NCBI GenBank assembly: GCA_033439765.1
Contig: JAULSN010000004.1
Coordinates: 5,218,001-5,282,000 of the forward strand
Length of the DNA: 64,000 nt
Source: Lasiosphaeria ovina
Lineage: Eukaryota > Ascomycota > Sordariomycetes > Sordariales > Lasiosphaeriaceae
Direction: 5' to 3'
Below are positions 8,389 to 19,467 of the stretch, piece after piece. The position numbers and the translations under genes are program-made. How positions within the stretch are numbered: position 1 is the stretch's first letter; the number at the start of each line of letters is the position of its first letter. Below the pieces are notes generated by a model. It saw nothing but the letters and a program-made list of their open reading frames with translations, was not told the DNA's origin and did no database searches.

Positions 8389-10632
8389 TCAACCCAGCAG
8401 CACCTCGCGCTCCTTAGCACCGGCAATCAAGAAGTCCATGACCCTCAAATGCGCCAAGCCCAACCTCTTCACCACGGCGCCCGCCTCCCCGACCTCAACA
8501 ACAAGACAGCACAAGTCGGGCTCCATGCCGAGCGAATTATTCTTGTCCGAGTAATCCGGCTCAACCCAGTCAATGCACCGCGAGTACTGGGACTCGCCGT
8601 TCTCCGCAGGCGGCACGCGGCGCGCGGGCGCTCCCCGGCGCAGCAGCAGCGGCATCTTCGGAGTGCCGCCGCGCAGGTGGCTGACGCGCAGCAGGCGGAC
8701 CGTGGTCGTGCCGGCGGGGAACCCGTGGCCGCCGTTCCCCGGCGGCAGGTCCGTCGCCATGGTCAGGCAGAACATGATGGGGCCGCGCGGGGTCGGGTAC
8801 GCTTTGTTGTCCCACATGCTGAGCATGTTTGGCAGCTCGCGCCGGCTCTCCCAGGCGTTGATGTCGATGTCGAGCGCGAGCGCGCGCAGTTTGAGGACTG
8901 CTGGCTGGTCGGGGGGGTCCAGGGGGAGAGTGAGGGACGGGACGCGGAACTCGCCCGAGGGGAGCTGGATCCAGACTGACGGCTCGGGCAGCACGAGGGT
9001 GCCGGGCTCGAGAAACTCTGGGCCGCTGCACCACGAGTTGGTCCAGTGCGTGTGCGTCACGCCGGACAGGTGCGAGAGCCACGACCACGACGGCCAGTCT
9101 GTGCTGGAAGCAGGCACCAGGGCGGACTCGTCGCGGAGGTCGACGCGGCCAAATAGCAGCGACGTGGCGAGGTGCGGCGCCGACGACACGGGGTGCGCGT
9201 GCAGGAAGCGCACGTCGTAGCTCTCGGCGAAGCGGGCTTCGAGACCCTCGAACGCGCGGTGCCGGTCGCTGGCAAATGTCAGGTTGCGCCCCGTGTACGC
9301 GTGCACAACATTCTCAAACCGGGCCGTCAGCTCGGCGTCGCGCGCAGGGCCGGCCGGCCTTCGCCCCGACGGCAGCGGAATCGTGTAGCCGAACCAGCGG
9401 TCGCTGGAGTCGTTCGGGTCGACGTCGCGCGCCGTGCGCGGGTGCTTCCAGCTCTCCTTGGCCGACATCTCCTTGCACACGAAGAAGGCCTCGTGGCGGC
9501 CGAAGAAGACGGAGCGCCGCGCCAGCAGGTGCTCCTGCAGTGTCCATCCCCTCGTCGTCCATGGCGCGTACGGCATCCACATGTCGAGCTCGATCAGCGG
9601 CGTGGCGACGCGCGCGCCGTTGGGCAACAGCTCGACGAGCTGCTGCGTGTTGCGGTCGCTCACGGGGCTGGTGCCCGGCAGCCCGTCGTCGACGCCGGAG
9701 CTCAGCGACACGATGTTGCACGCGCCGTGGAAGTAGATCTGGTCCATTCTTGAGATCTGCGACGCGAGCACGGCGGGCTCGTCCTGCGGGATGCACATGG
9801 CGTCGATCCAGATGTACCGCTCGCGCAGCCGCCGCGCGAACGAGATCAGGTCCTCAAACGTCCGCCCGACGCGCCCAAACATCATCTCCACCGGCTGCTT
9901 CTCCAGCGGCTTGATGCCCTCGGGGAACCGCCACGCGTCCTCGTGGTGCGGATACGGGTAGTCGACCATGGCGAAGCGGCGGTTGGCCGACGGGCCCCAG
10001 ACGTAGGACAGCGTGAGGTAGCGCACCGGCGTGAGCGACTGCACGAGCATGCGGTTCTCGACGTCGATGAGGCGCAGCGCGAAGGGCCCGTGGCCGAACA
10101 GGCCCTCGGCGGTCTGCGACTCCTCGTTGCACGAGTCGTGCGACGCCTCGCAGGCCTTGATCCACTCGCCGATGCGGAAGTGGTCGGCCTGCGTCGGGTG
10201 CACGAAGCACAGGTCGCCGTGGGCCACGTGGTAGTGGTGGTATTCGTCTGCCCAGCCGACATTGAGGGCGGCGACGCGGCGGTGCGGCTGCGGGTTGATG
10301 GTGATCTCGAGCACGTCGTCGCCGGCCAGCTTGTCGGGCGTCGAGAAGTGCCGGCAGTCGCCGCAGCAGTAGTTCTCGGTCCCGCGCGTCGTGAGCCGCC
10401 ACACCACGCGGCAGAACGGGCACCGCTGGCACGCCGCGAGGTCGCCGATGGTGCCGTGGGGCCGCCGCGTAGGTTCCGCTCCGCTTTCTCCGTGTTTGGC
10501 CTCGAACAGGGACGGAATCTCGCGCTGCACGCAGTGCGAGCATAGCGCGTTGTCCGTGGACCGCTGCGCGAGGTCATTCTCGAGCTGGTCATATGTGAAC
10601 TTGAAGAACTCGCGGGAAAGAAGCTGCGCCAT
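8389..10632 (-). CDS. HET-domain (heterokaryon incompatibility) protein
   Basis: One exon, 747 aa. The N-terminal 100 residues have CxxC-type pairs (CSHC, CQRCPFC, CCGDC) that could bind a metal. The HET domain follows with its three signature blocks: YLTLSYVWG (about 205-213), IWIDAMCIPQD (about 274-284) with MDQIYFHGACNIVSLSS just after, and TRGWTLQEHLLARRSVFFG (about 360). HET domains trigger growth arrest or cell death when incompatible hyphae fuse; the C-terminal half is the usual variable region. The start is well placed (MAQLLSREFFKFT). No frameshift or internal stop. A second HET gene of a different subfamily lies at 20406-23772. The specific allele partner cannot be read from sequence. 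Confidence 0.93.
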   Translation of the reverse strand: MAQLLSREFFKFTYDQLENDLAQRSTDNALCSHCVQREIPSLFEAKHGESGAEPTRRPHGTIGDLAACQRCPFCRVVWRLTTRGTENYCCGDCRHFSTPDKLAGDDVLEITINPQPHRRVAALNVGWADEYHHYHVAHGDLCFVHPTQADHFRIGEWIKACEASHDSCNEESQTAEGLFGHGPFALRLIDVENRMLVQSLTPVRYLTLSYVWGPSANRRFAMVDYPYPHHEDAWRFPEGIKPLEKQPVEMMFGRVGRTFEDLISFARRLRERYIWIDAMCIPQDEPAVLASQISRMDQIYFHGACNIVSLSSGVDDGLPGTSPVSDRNTQQLVELLPNGARVATPLIELDMWMPYAPWTTRGWTLQEHLLARRSVFFGRHEAFFVCKEMSAKESWKHPRTARDVDPNDSSDRWFGYTIPLPSGRRPAGPARDAELTARFENVVHAYTGRNLTFASDRHRAFEGLEARFAESYDVRFLHAHPVSSAPHLATSLLFGRVDLRDESALVPASSTDWPSWSWLSHLSGVTHTHWTNSWCSGPEFLEPGTLVLPEPSVWIQLPSGEFRVPSLTLPLDPPDQPAVLKLRALALDIDINAWESRRELPNMLSMWDNKAYPTPRGPIMFCLTMATDLPPGNGGHGFPAGTTTVRLLRVSHLRGGTPKMPLLLRRGAPARRVPPAENGESQYSRCIDWVEPDYSDKNNSLGMEPDLCCLVVEVGEAGAVVKRLGLAHLRVMDFLIAGAKEREVLLG

Positions 10633-11089
10633 GGTGTCTTGGCGGTTGAGGTGCTGACTTGAGAGTTAGTTAGGCGTTGAAAGGAAAGGTCGACAGCAAG
10701 AGTGGACTGGGAGTCTGTTTTGAAATTTCGGGCACCAAGCTAAGATAACCAACCCTAGGGAGTGCTTGGCGGCCCGCGGATGGCCAATAGGACAGAAATT
10801 GCCCAGCGGACTGCATGAGGATCCATTTCAAGGCTGCTGACATGACATGGCATCAGGATGAGTTTTTTTGGCTTATTTGGACTCTTGGAGTCAAGTATCA
10901 GGTGCCCAATTTCCTTGACTAATTAGCGATAGTGCAAGCTAACTACCATTAGGACGAAACAAGCGACTCTTACATGGCTTGGGATAATTAGTTACAATAA
11001 CGGAGAAAGGAGAAATTGGAAATGTCTTCATCCGAGCAACCCTCGACTGCTCTCTCGTGACCAGCCGTATTTGGCCAGCCGTATTAAAC
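10633..11089. other. intergenic region
   Basis: Upstream region of the HET gene on the minus strand. AT-richer than the flanking genes; no coding exon or RNA gene recognised. Confidence 0.4.
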
Positions 11090-13452
11090 TCAGTGCTGAA
11101 GCCAGGCCATCATTCCCGGGTGCACGCCCACGTCCAGCTCGTACGCCTCTCCATCATCAAGACCCCCGTCTCCGGTCTGCTCCTTGGCCGCAGCCCACAG
11201 CCGCCGACACCTGAGCCACCGGACGCCGGCGATGACAAATACAACGGCGAGCAGGGCGGCGCCAATGCCCGAGCAGGCGGCCCACGGCACGACGACGTCG
11301 AAATGGTTGCGGTAAAAGGCAAAGCCCTCCAGGTCCATATACCCACCCCACTGGAGGTTGAGGATCGCAGACAGCGTCACGGAACTACACCAGCACGTGT
11401 ACATGCTGCCGCGGGCCTGTGTGTGTGTGTCAGCCAGCCAGCACCTTATAGCCACGAGAGGAAATAGTCAAAAGGTAATGAAAACTCACAATAATCCCCG
11501 TGATAGTCGCCAACCACGCGAGCGCAACAAAATTGCCCACGTGCGCCACAGCCTCCATGAAACCCGGCAACCAACGCCCGACATCCCACCACCGCTTTTT
11601 AGTCTGAAGCAGTCGGTACGCCGCGCCACGCCGCGCAAACACGAACTGCACGAGCCAGTTCGCCCCCGCCGCTGCTCCCGATAGTACCGCGTACAGCAGC
11701 GCGCACCCGCTCCAGCACCCCAACCCGACTGTTGGCGTCAAAAAGTCGCATGTGAAGGATAGGAGGGCTTCCGCCCATACTAGGCCGAGGGATGCGACCG
11801 CGATCGCGTACCAGGATGCTGGTGGCCGGCCGCGCAAGAGGTCGCTTGCGATGAGTGCTGCGTGTTGTGTCGTTGTGGAGTGCGTCCATGGTTTTATGTT
11901 ATTGTTGGCGTTGGTGTTGGTGGAGGTGGTGAAGGATAGGGGTGTAGTGGAGGTTGAAGAGGTGTGAGAGGTGTGTGCGAGGAAGGATGAGGTGAGAAGG
12001 CTGCAATGGCGCAGGCTGCGGCCGTGGCTGATCAGCGAGCCGACGAGATAGGGGGCGGTGTCTTCGGCGGGTGTGGAGGGGGACCACCAGGGGATTCCCG
12101 CATCTGGGTCCGTGGCCTTCTTATCATTATTGGCAGCGGGCGGCGGGTGAAACCACGCTTCGATCGCGGCGTTGTTGTAGAGCCACCGAGATATGAGTTC
12201 CCTGCAGCAGCGTCAGCATATTGGACACAAGGGAGACAAAACACGAGGTCAACAACCCCTGACGAAGAAAAAAAAAACACCAACCTCTGCCGGCCCGGCG
12301 ACACGCGGTTTGGGATGACACAGGTCAGCGCCACCAGCATGGGCAGCCAGCAAAACAGCAAGCCGAGCGAGAGGATGAAGATGGTGGTGCTCTCGCCAAA
12401 GTCGCCAAACGCGAGCACCGACGCAAACACAAACGCCGCCACGAACGTCCCGAGGCTGACCAGCGTGCGCTTGACGTTGCCCGCCTGCAACGCGCGCAGC
12501 TGCGCCGCCATCTCGCCAAGCAGCCGCGCCGCCAGCGCCATCTCCCTCTGCTCTCTCTCCGCCCCCGGCACCGTCACATCAGGCCGAGCCGACAGCGGGC
12601 GGGCGAGCCCGTAGAACAGCGCGCGCAGCAGCGCCTCGGCACGCGCAGGCGGCATGTGGAACTGGTTGGCGCACATGAGGACGAAGTAGGCGTCGCGCTG
12701 GAGCTGGGCCGAGACGCCGCGGTTGCTTGCCTGCCGTGCCCGCCGGCTGCACTGCCCGACCTGGTGCAGCTCGAACAGCGCCGACGCGAGCGCTGTCGGC
12801 GGCGACCCCAGCCACACGGATGTCGACGCCAGCGTGTTGCGCACCGCGCGCCAGAAGTGTCCGCCGTGGCTGGATTCAAACGGCAGGCTGAGGAGGACTG
12901 TGAGCGGGAATACCTGTTCAGGGGGTCGGTTAGCTGTGTTTGTCGTGTTATTTGTGATAGTAGGGTGTGGTGTACGTGCCCACGTCGCCACGATGCTGAT
13001 GGCCGTCTGCGGCGGGTTGAGCTGCGCTCCGCCTTTGCAGATCCTCTCGCATCCTAGTAGTATTGGCCAGGCGGGCATGTGGTTAGCAAGGTGTTAACGG
13101 CTGCAAGATACTTTGAGGGTATTACAAGACGCCCTGAGTATATGGGCGCAACGAAAAAACTGTTGGTGGGGGACTCACCCTCCTGCGTTACGACAAAATA
13201 GGGGTCGGCCTGCGAGAAGTTGTTCGGCACCACGCTGCGGTCCCACAGCCGGTCGATGGCTCCCGAATACAGGTAGTTCTTGAGGGTAGTGTTGTCGACG
13301 CCGCCGACGTTGTAGTTTGGGATGGTCCAGATCCTCATAATCTCCTGCTTGCACTCGTCGCCGTCGTATGCCGCGGCAAGGGCGCCCGCGAGGCAGAGGA
13401 CGCACAGCCGGGTGCTGAGTCTTGGGGAGGGCCGTCGTTGCCGAGGGGCCAT
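11090..13452 (-). CDS. polytopic membrane protein with signal peptide, five exons
   Basis: Exons 13452-13179, 13053-12980, 12913-12285, 12201-11490 and 11416-11090 sum to 2016 nt and give 671 aa in one frame. An N-terminal signal sequence (LCVLCLAGALAAA) is followed by a short cysteine-containing ectodomain (CERICKGG) and an NPPQTAISIV motif. Paired helices come next (VFPLTVLLSLPF; TLVSLGTFVAAFVFASVLAF; FILSLGLLFCWLPMLVALT), then a long variable loop and a C-terminal helix cluster (YAIAVASLGLVWAEALLSF; GNFVALAWLATITGIIA; ACSGIGAALLAVVFVIAG). This matches a widespread fungal family of uncharacterised integral membrane proteins; I know no biochemical function. Intron 2 (12914-12979) needs a GC donor (TGG|GCACGT) to restore the phase-0 join ATW|VFP. 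Start alternatives: an in-frame ATG at 13536 would lengthen the N terminus and bury the signal peptide. Confidence 0.82.
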
Positions 13453-14200
13453 GGCTGTTGTTGCTGGGAGTGTACTTTGCCGTGGTAGTCGTGTTGTTGT
13501 CGGTTTGTGACTGAAAGACAACTCCCATAAGATCAAGATGGCAAAAGACTGCCGTGGAGATGGTCTACGAGTTGTCGAGTCAAGTCCGTTATCGAATAAT
13601 GTCTTGCCAGTTCCCTGGATTCACATTACACGGAGCGAGCACGGACACAACAGCCATCTTAAAGGCTGGCCGCTGTCGGCACTCAGCTGCATCCAGGATT
13701 CCAGGGGCAGGTCTGAGAGCCTTGTGGCGTCGTGTGGCGCCTGCACCCTTATCATGAGCTATCAATGCGGGCGCAGTTCAGCCTTACGGGCACATTTGCT
13801 GCTGCAAGCAGCGGTTATCGGGGGTCTCTGACTGGGCGCCCGTCTGGTCAGCGCATGACCGGTGTGGTTGCACTATTGGCGTAGCTGAAACTTGCAAGCT
13901 GTGTGTGGTTAGCTGCCAAGCTGTCAACCTGTCAATATATCGGCAGTGGTTGTGAGCAAGCCACACCCATGGAAATGCACAGATACGGCCTTTTTTCTCT
14001 GCCTATCATATTTGTACCCCAGCTATCTGCCTGCTGATGTATTATATTATACATATCCAATATTCTGGCCCTCCTCATATGGGGAACTGCCTTGAGTTCC
14101 GTCACACTGCCGCCGTCAGCCCTGAAGGTTTAATACGCATCTGTGACCCCCTGTTGCGCTACCATACATGAAGATGGCATGGCTCGGGGTTTGTGAGACA
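13453..14200. other. intergenic region
   Basis: Upstream of the membrane-protein gene; contains no supported exon. A small AT-rich tract lies at about 14030-14080. Confidence 0.4.
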
Positions 14201-14632
14201 CTACTCATGGTCGCCTGCCTCTCTTCTCCGCTCCGCCTCCTCCTCATATGCATGACTCAGCAGGTGTGCTTCGTACTCCGCCAGGGCAGCCTGGGTCCAG
14301 AAGAACCGATTAGTCGGCGGCCGCGTCGGTGGCTGGAGGATGTCTACGTCGCTGCATCTGTGGTAAAAGGTTACAGCATTGTAGTCACAGTTACAGCCAC
14401 GCCGGGAATGGAGTAGCCACTTCTCGATGACGGGCAGGCCGGTGCCCGGGTTATTGCAGAAGCAGTAGAAGGAGCCCTCAATGATCGCCCTCCGCAGGCT
14501 GAGTTCGTTTAGGATGAAGGGCGCCAGCGTCGCCCACGACACGCCGTCGAAGCGGAGCGCCCTGAGCGTCAGGGTACACAGCGTCGCCTTGTGTGCCGAC
14601 AGGAACCTCGTCAAAGATCTGATAGTGACCAC
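14201..14632 (-). pseudogene. truncated tandem copy of the F-box-like gene's 3' end
   Basis: 143 codons that align with the C-terminal part of the neighbouring gene at 14959-16614: FLSAHKATLCTLTL against FLAAHKSTLRSLSM, GVSWATLAPFILNELSLRRA against GVSLLALAPVIRRELRLERA, and the final WTQAALAEYEAHLLS against WTAGAAKQWEEQRARLLS. The F-box half is absent. It lies on the same strand directly downstream of its relative, so it looks like a tandem duplication that lost its 5' part. It has no convincing promoter or start of its own. It could still be a short expressed protein. Confidence 0.6.
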
Positions 14633-14958
14633 GATGGAAGTTTACATGTCTTAACTAAAGTAATAGGTACCGGCATGGGCTTCTCAGCAATATCTGCAAA
14701 TTCCTTCACGTGTTTTCTAATCTTTCTTTCTGTATGTGATGTATCAACACCTATTTTGCCTTGAGGTATGGTATCCCGGTAAGCTTTTTAATAACGCAAA
14801 CCAAGATAATTAACGCGAGTTAACTCCCCTCCGTGTCACAGAAACAGTGTCCCATTACATCATATACGCGCCATGCTTCCAGCTACTCTTCTTCACCACG
14901 GGTTATGGAGCAGAGACTTAATTGTCAAACTGATTGGATGCAGGGCGGCCACGCCTGA
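14633..14958. other. short spacer between tandem paralogues
   Basis: AT-rich spacer. If the neighbouring copy arose by duplication, its lost 5' part should have been here, but nothing recognisable remains. Confidence 0.4.
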
Positions 14959-16614
14959 CTAGAACTCGTCTTCGTCGCTTAACAGTCTCGCGCGTTGTTC
15001 TTCCCACTGCTTCGCGGCACCAGCTGTCCACAACAAGCCTTGGGTGTGCTGATCAGGGTCCATTGCCGGACCCGAGTATATCAAGCTCCTTCCGGGATAT
15101 GACTCAATGTCCCAGATGCTCCATTCCTCATCGAGCTCCATGCCAGTCCGCTCATCCGTATAAGAGCAAAAGAAATCACCCCTCACACTAGCCCGCTCGA
15201 GGCGGAGCTCGCGCCGGATCACCGGCGCCAACGCCAGCAGCGACACGCCGTTTAAACACAGCATTGCCATGGACAGGCTGCGGAGGGTCGACTTGTGCGC
15301 CGCCAAAAAGCCCATCAGGTCGGCATAGTCGCACTCGACGCAATCGATCCGGAACTCGTCCAGCCCCGGCCAGACGTGGCCCGGCTCCACAATGTCGGCC
15401 AGCGCCGCGGGATAGCACTCGGGCACAAATTCGGTAACCCCTACGACCCCGTTGCCGCCTTGGCTGCCGAAGTAGTCGAAAGCGACCGAGATGCGCTTCA
15501 GCTGTGGCAGCGACTTCAGAAACCGCCGCAACCCGCCCTTGGCCATGGACTTCCGACAGGCCTCGACCTCTATCCCCCAGTGCATTTCGTCTCGGTTTAT
15601 CTGCACACCAGGCAGTGCGAGTTCGGAGCCGTGCCCGCCAATTTCCGTGCCGTTGTCAAACTTGGCCCCCGTTGTTATATATAGGTCGACCCGGGCTAGG
15701 TTGGCGCAGGTCACGTTGAAGAGGCATCGATGGATGGACGGCTGGATATTTGCGCCTCCTGTTGCTCCTGCCCCCATCTCGCTCGCATTTCCCTCGGCCT
15801 CCGAGGAGGCAGGATAATGATGCTCATCCTCATCGAACGACCGCCAATCGAGCCAGCCCAGCGAGATGTTCTTTAGGTTCTCGCTAACCCCCTTGTGTTT
15901 ACCACCGTCGGCGTAGCAGAAGCCGGCCGAGGTCAAGATGGCCGGCGCGACGTTGAACCTGCGCCCGCTCCGCACAACAATCCAGGGCCGCCTAGCATCG
16001 TACGGGTCGCTGAGAGTCTGCCGATCCCCCCCCAAAAGCGCCAAGTCGTTGCGTGTCGCAAAGTCTGGGTCCTGGTCCCTGCTGATCTCCAACGAACTAA
16101 GGCTGGGCAGTTTGGTCATGGCGGCTTGAATCACCGGCAGGTCTTCAATGTCTAGCTGCGCCAAAGCGAGCTCCATACGCTCGTTGTACATTTCCCGGAG
16201 GACGGGGCCGTACACCTCCCGGAGGAATGCGGCGTCTGTTTCCAATGGCCACTCCACCCAGAGCTGGGGATGATCTTGGAGGTTCCCGACATCGTCTACG
16301 CCACGTTTCTTGAGCTTTTCGCGCTGTACGAACAGCTCTAGGAACTCGTCCCACGACAGGTCAGGGTCGATGGTATCTGGTAGGTAGACGAGCGATTTCA
16401 CCGAGGCCGCTGCACCCGGGTGGTTGATGATAGCCTGCAGGAAGCTGATGTCTCTCGGTGTCTTGTAGATGACGAGCTTCGGGTAGGCGTGGTGTAGGGC
16501 AATCTCGTTGAAAGCCTTCGAAACCAGACGCAATTTCCTGACGTTGGCGAGGTCTAGCTTCTCGCAGGTGAGGTGCAGGATCTCGGGAAGGCGTATATCG
16601 CCTAGTGCGGCCAT
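14959..16614 (-). CDS. F-box-like domain protein
   Basis: One exon, 551 aa. The N terminus (about residues 8-50) fits a fungal F-box-like motif: RLPEILHLTCEKLDLANVRKLRLVSKAF, then an aromatic/hydrophobic strand. In such proteins the motif binds Skp1 of an SCF ubiquitin ligase and the rest recognises a target. The remaining about 500 residues are leucine-rich but lack a regular LRR consensus. The end is acidic (LLSDEDEF). The substrate is unknown. A truncated paralogue of its last 140 residues lies immediately downstream. The start ATG sits six residues before the motif, as is usual. Confidence 0.75.
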   Translation of the reverse strand: MAALGDIRLPEILHLTCEKLDLANVRKLRLVSKAFNEIALHHAYPKLVIYKTPRDISFLQAIINHPGAAASVKSLVYLPDTIDPDLSWDEFLELFVQREKLKKRGVDDVGNLQDHPQLWVEWPLETDAAFLREVYGPVLREMYNERMELALAQLDIEDLPVIQAAMTKLPSLSSLEISRDQDPDFATRNDLALLGGDRQTLSDPYDARRPWIVVRSGRRFNVAPAILTSAGFCYADGGKHKGVSENLKNISLGWLDWRSFDEDEHHYPASSEAEGNASEMGAGATGGANIQPSIHRCLFNVTCANLARVDLYITTGAKFDNGTEIGGHGSELALPGVQINRDEMHWGIEVEACRKSMAKGGLRRFLKSLPQLKRISVAFDYFGSQGGNGVVGVTEFVPECYPAALADIVEPGHVWPGLDEFRIDCVECDYADLMGFLAAHKSTLRSLSMAMLCLNGVSLLALAPVIRRELRLERASVRGDFFCSYTDERTGMELDEEWSIWDIESYPGRSLIYSGPAMDPDQHTQGLLWTAGAAKQWEEQRARLLSDEDEF

Positions 16615-17607
16615 GTTTGCGGGTGGCCGTGTGTCGTGAGGTAAGGTGTGAAATTTGGCGTTATAATTACGTCAATTGACGCGAGTAACCACTCAGCTGT
16701 ACGAAAATATTCGCAGCGTTGTTAGTCGGCAATCTTTTAGAGCGCCCTTGTGTTCAGAGATAGGTTGAAGAGGACGAACAGTCTGCGGAGCGCGGTGACG
16801 AGCTTCTTGTCGTCGATAATAGCAGTTCTTGGTGGTGATGCAAATGACTACCCAAGGTGTTGGGGGTGCTAGAGAACCAAGATCGGCCCTGCGCGGTACT
16901 CTTCTGCGAACAGCCAGGAATCTGGCGATGGTTTCCAGGAGGGGCTTCTTGGTGGGCAGGAGGGACCGGTGATCAGGGTTGCTAGCAGAGACTTTCGCAG
17001 TGTGCCTGATAAGTATTATAGGAAGACTGCTCGTAATCCCGCGATATATGACAAAGTTTGCTGAAAAGAGCGCCTTCGGTGATGTGCAATGAGGCTGCTG
17101 AAAGGAGACTTGGAGGGATATGCGCAGGTAAGGTAGGAGGGGTTAAGCTTTTTTATTTTGGGAAGAAAATTTTGTGGGCGGCTCAGAAAAGGAGGGGCGG
17201 AGGGATGTTGACAAAATATGGTAGGAAACACAATTCTGACGGGAGGGAGTATTGCGATGATCGGACGGTATTCTCCCAGCGAACACACACAATACTCCCT
17301 ACTGAGGGGACTCTTTATATGGGAATATCTACTCTGACCGTAGGCACCGTCTTTTCGAACCGTAGGTACATCGCGCCCTGGCGCCAAGTCACTAAAAACT
17401 TACTTTTTGCCACAAAAAAAGAGGTTAATCCCTGGGATGAAGCCAACGCATCTAAGTTCAGATCAATTACCATTATCACTCAGGGCCGTAGAATTTGCTC
17501 AAGTCATTCATTTCTGCAATAAAATCCGAAACTCCTTCGTCGTTGTTATTTACATTAACATGCCCAAAAATGTAATAAAAACCTGCCCTGCCTAGGCATC
17601 GTCGAGA
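16615..17607. other. intergenic region
   Basis: About 1 kb upstream of the F-box gene, with homopolymer A/T tracts around 17140-17180 and 17410. Open frames here lack domains. No RNA gene recognised. Confidence 0.4.
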
Positions 17608-18119
17608 TCACTGCTTTGTTACGCTTGGAAAGCTGCAGCCAAAGCCCTCGTAGTACGGCGGGTTGTTGCACCGCGTGTAGAAGCCTTTGCAATGCCTCCT
17701 CGCGCCCTGCGCACCGTGGGCGTTGAAGCCTGCGCGCCAGTTGAAGCCTGAGTACGCGATGCCCCTGACGATGCCCGTGGTGTTGATGTTGCCTTTGCAA
17801 TACGGCCGCCCCGGCTGCCAGTGCCTCCCTTCGTTGCCCGGGTTCCTTGTGCCTTACCGCCGCGAGCATGCGGGGGGGCTGTGAGGCCATTCACAGTTCG
17901 TTGTGCCTGCGCAGGGGCGTTGTCACTGGTGTTTTCCTGGTCCCTGTTGTCTTCCTGCTCCAGGCTGACATTATAAGCCCTCGGCACGGCTAGTCGAGGT
18001 AGGCGCCGGGGTTTGTGCCGTTGACAACGGAGCCGTTGATCGGGGTGCCTGGGGGTCCGGGGCGAATGCAGTCGAGCCCCGGGGTCTTCCACGCAGCCGA
18101 GTAACGCGGTTGAACTCAC
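17608..18119 (-). pseudogene. decayed small cysteine-bearing protein gene
   Basis: Three coding-like pieces lie in order on the minus strand but in different frames. The first has CIRPGPPGTPINGSVVNG, then NPGAYLD, ending in a TAG. The second, in another frame, has NVSLEQEDNRDQENTSDNAP. The third, after a shift near 17855, runs from about RHWQPGRPYCKGN through GFNAHGAQGARRHCKGFY, TRCNNPPYYEGFGC and FPSVTK to a TGA at 17608. The third piece, with evenly spaced cysteines and Gly/Asn/Tyr, looks like a secreted disulphide protein. No clean intron set joins them, so I call it a probable pseudogene. Unrecorded small introns or an assembly indel are alternatives. Confidence 0.35.
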
Positions 18120-19467
18120 GGTAAGTCAGGTAGTGGTCCTCATCACGTCAAGATCGTCAAATTCGGCCGGGGGTTCGCGCACAGCCATTTTCTATCGCAA
18201 GTTAGTCCTGTAGATTGAAAATGAAGCGGCGTACCTACTTGCGCGGCGATAAAATCGCGTAGTTGTTGTTGTAGCTCAGCCTGCATTGTACTGACCATCT
18301 GAAGTCGAGTAGGTTGGCCATCAATCTATTGTTTTTTGGCCGGTAAAACAGGGATTTGGCTGGGTTAGTGGCTTGGCGAGGATTTCAATGTATCTTTTTA
18401 CTTATTACGGTCCGAGTAGACATTCCCCTTTATATATCTCTGTATCGTTACAACCACGGAACACTCACCATTGGTTAGAGTAAGTGTAAGAGTAAAAGCT
18501 CAATGACCCTATCTTAAATACGAAGACTCGTGAAGCTATGTTCAAGTCTTTCCAGTTGCTATTAGATTGTTTGGCCATTTGAGCCAGAATTTGGTAGGTA
18601 GATAAAAGGTGAGAGAGTCACGAGATTACTGCTCTCTGCAAGACGCCGCTGGTTCCCAAGTCCCAGACCCCTTCAAAGCCAAGCAGTGCCCCACAGCGGT
18701 GCGGGGCCGGACGACGAAGGTGAAACGCGCGAAATTCAAGGTTTTGGCACAGTGCATACAGGCATGGACACGTGCTGCCTCGACAGGGTAATTAGGGAGA
18801 GGCAAAGGCACAGAAAGCCCATTTTCTCGCTCCTCTTTCCAAACATTTGGAAGTCAGAGACGCCTGTGAGCTAGCGTCGCCAGCTCCAGACGTCTGGCGC
18901 GCCTTACAGCGAGATCGATGATCGAATCGAGGCGAACTAATAATAGTAATAGCCGCCGAGCGAGCGAGCGTCTGCGGCTCTGGAATTGGCCAATCACAGC
19001 CGCGCAATCTACCCCCTGGCGCGGTGTGGGGCCGGCCTCACTGGACGTCGTCGTTCGCAGCCAAGAACTGCCCTGTTTCACTTTCGAGCTGTCGCCGTCA
19101 AGTCAAGGCCTCGATCAGGGGACTCCTTTGTCGGGGACCTCTGCGACAGTCATTGTCGCGCGCGCCTTTTGCTCAGCTGTCGCTCTTTGTTTGCTCGTTC
19201 CAGTCTGCACGCGCCGCGCATTTCCGATTTCCATTAAAGTTTAAAAAGAACTTGTTTGTCTTCCTCTCTTCCCTTCATTACAACAAACTTAATTCAATTC
19301 AACCCAAAAAGATATAGAAACCGCTGGACGGTACTCGAGCTCACGCTTTTGCATAATTCGCATCTTCGCATCAACTCCCGATAATTACACCACCACCTAC
19401 GAGAAACGGCATTTCTGTCCCATCCATCCTCCATTTTCTGCATCAAGACAGACAGCCACAATCAATC
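18120..19467. other. intergenic region and 5' leader of the next gene
   Basis: No supported exon. The last about 250 bases are CT- and CA-rich, typical of a fungal promoter/5' leader for the plus-strand gene that starts at 19468. Confidence 0.4.

Noticed and set aside
8449..10545. Several long plus-strand frames over the HET gene
   Set aside because: Arg/Ala-rich shadows of a GC-rich gene; the minus strand holds the real HET motifs.
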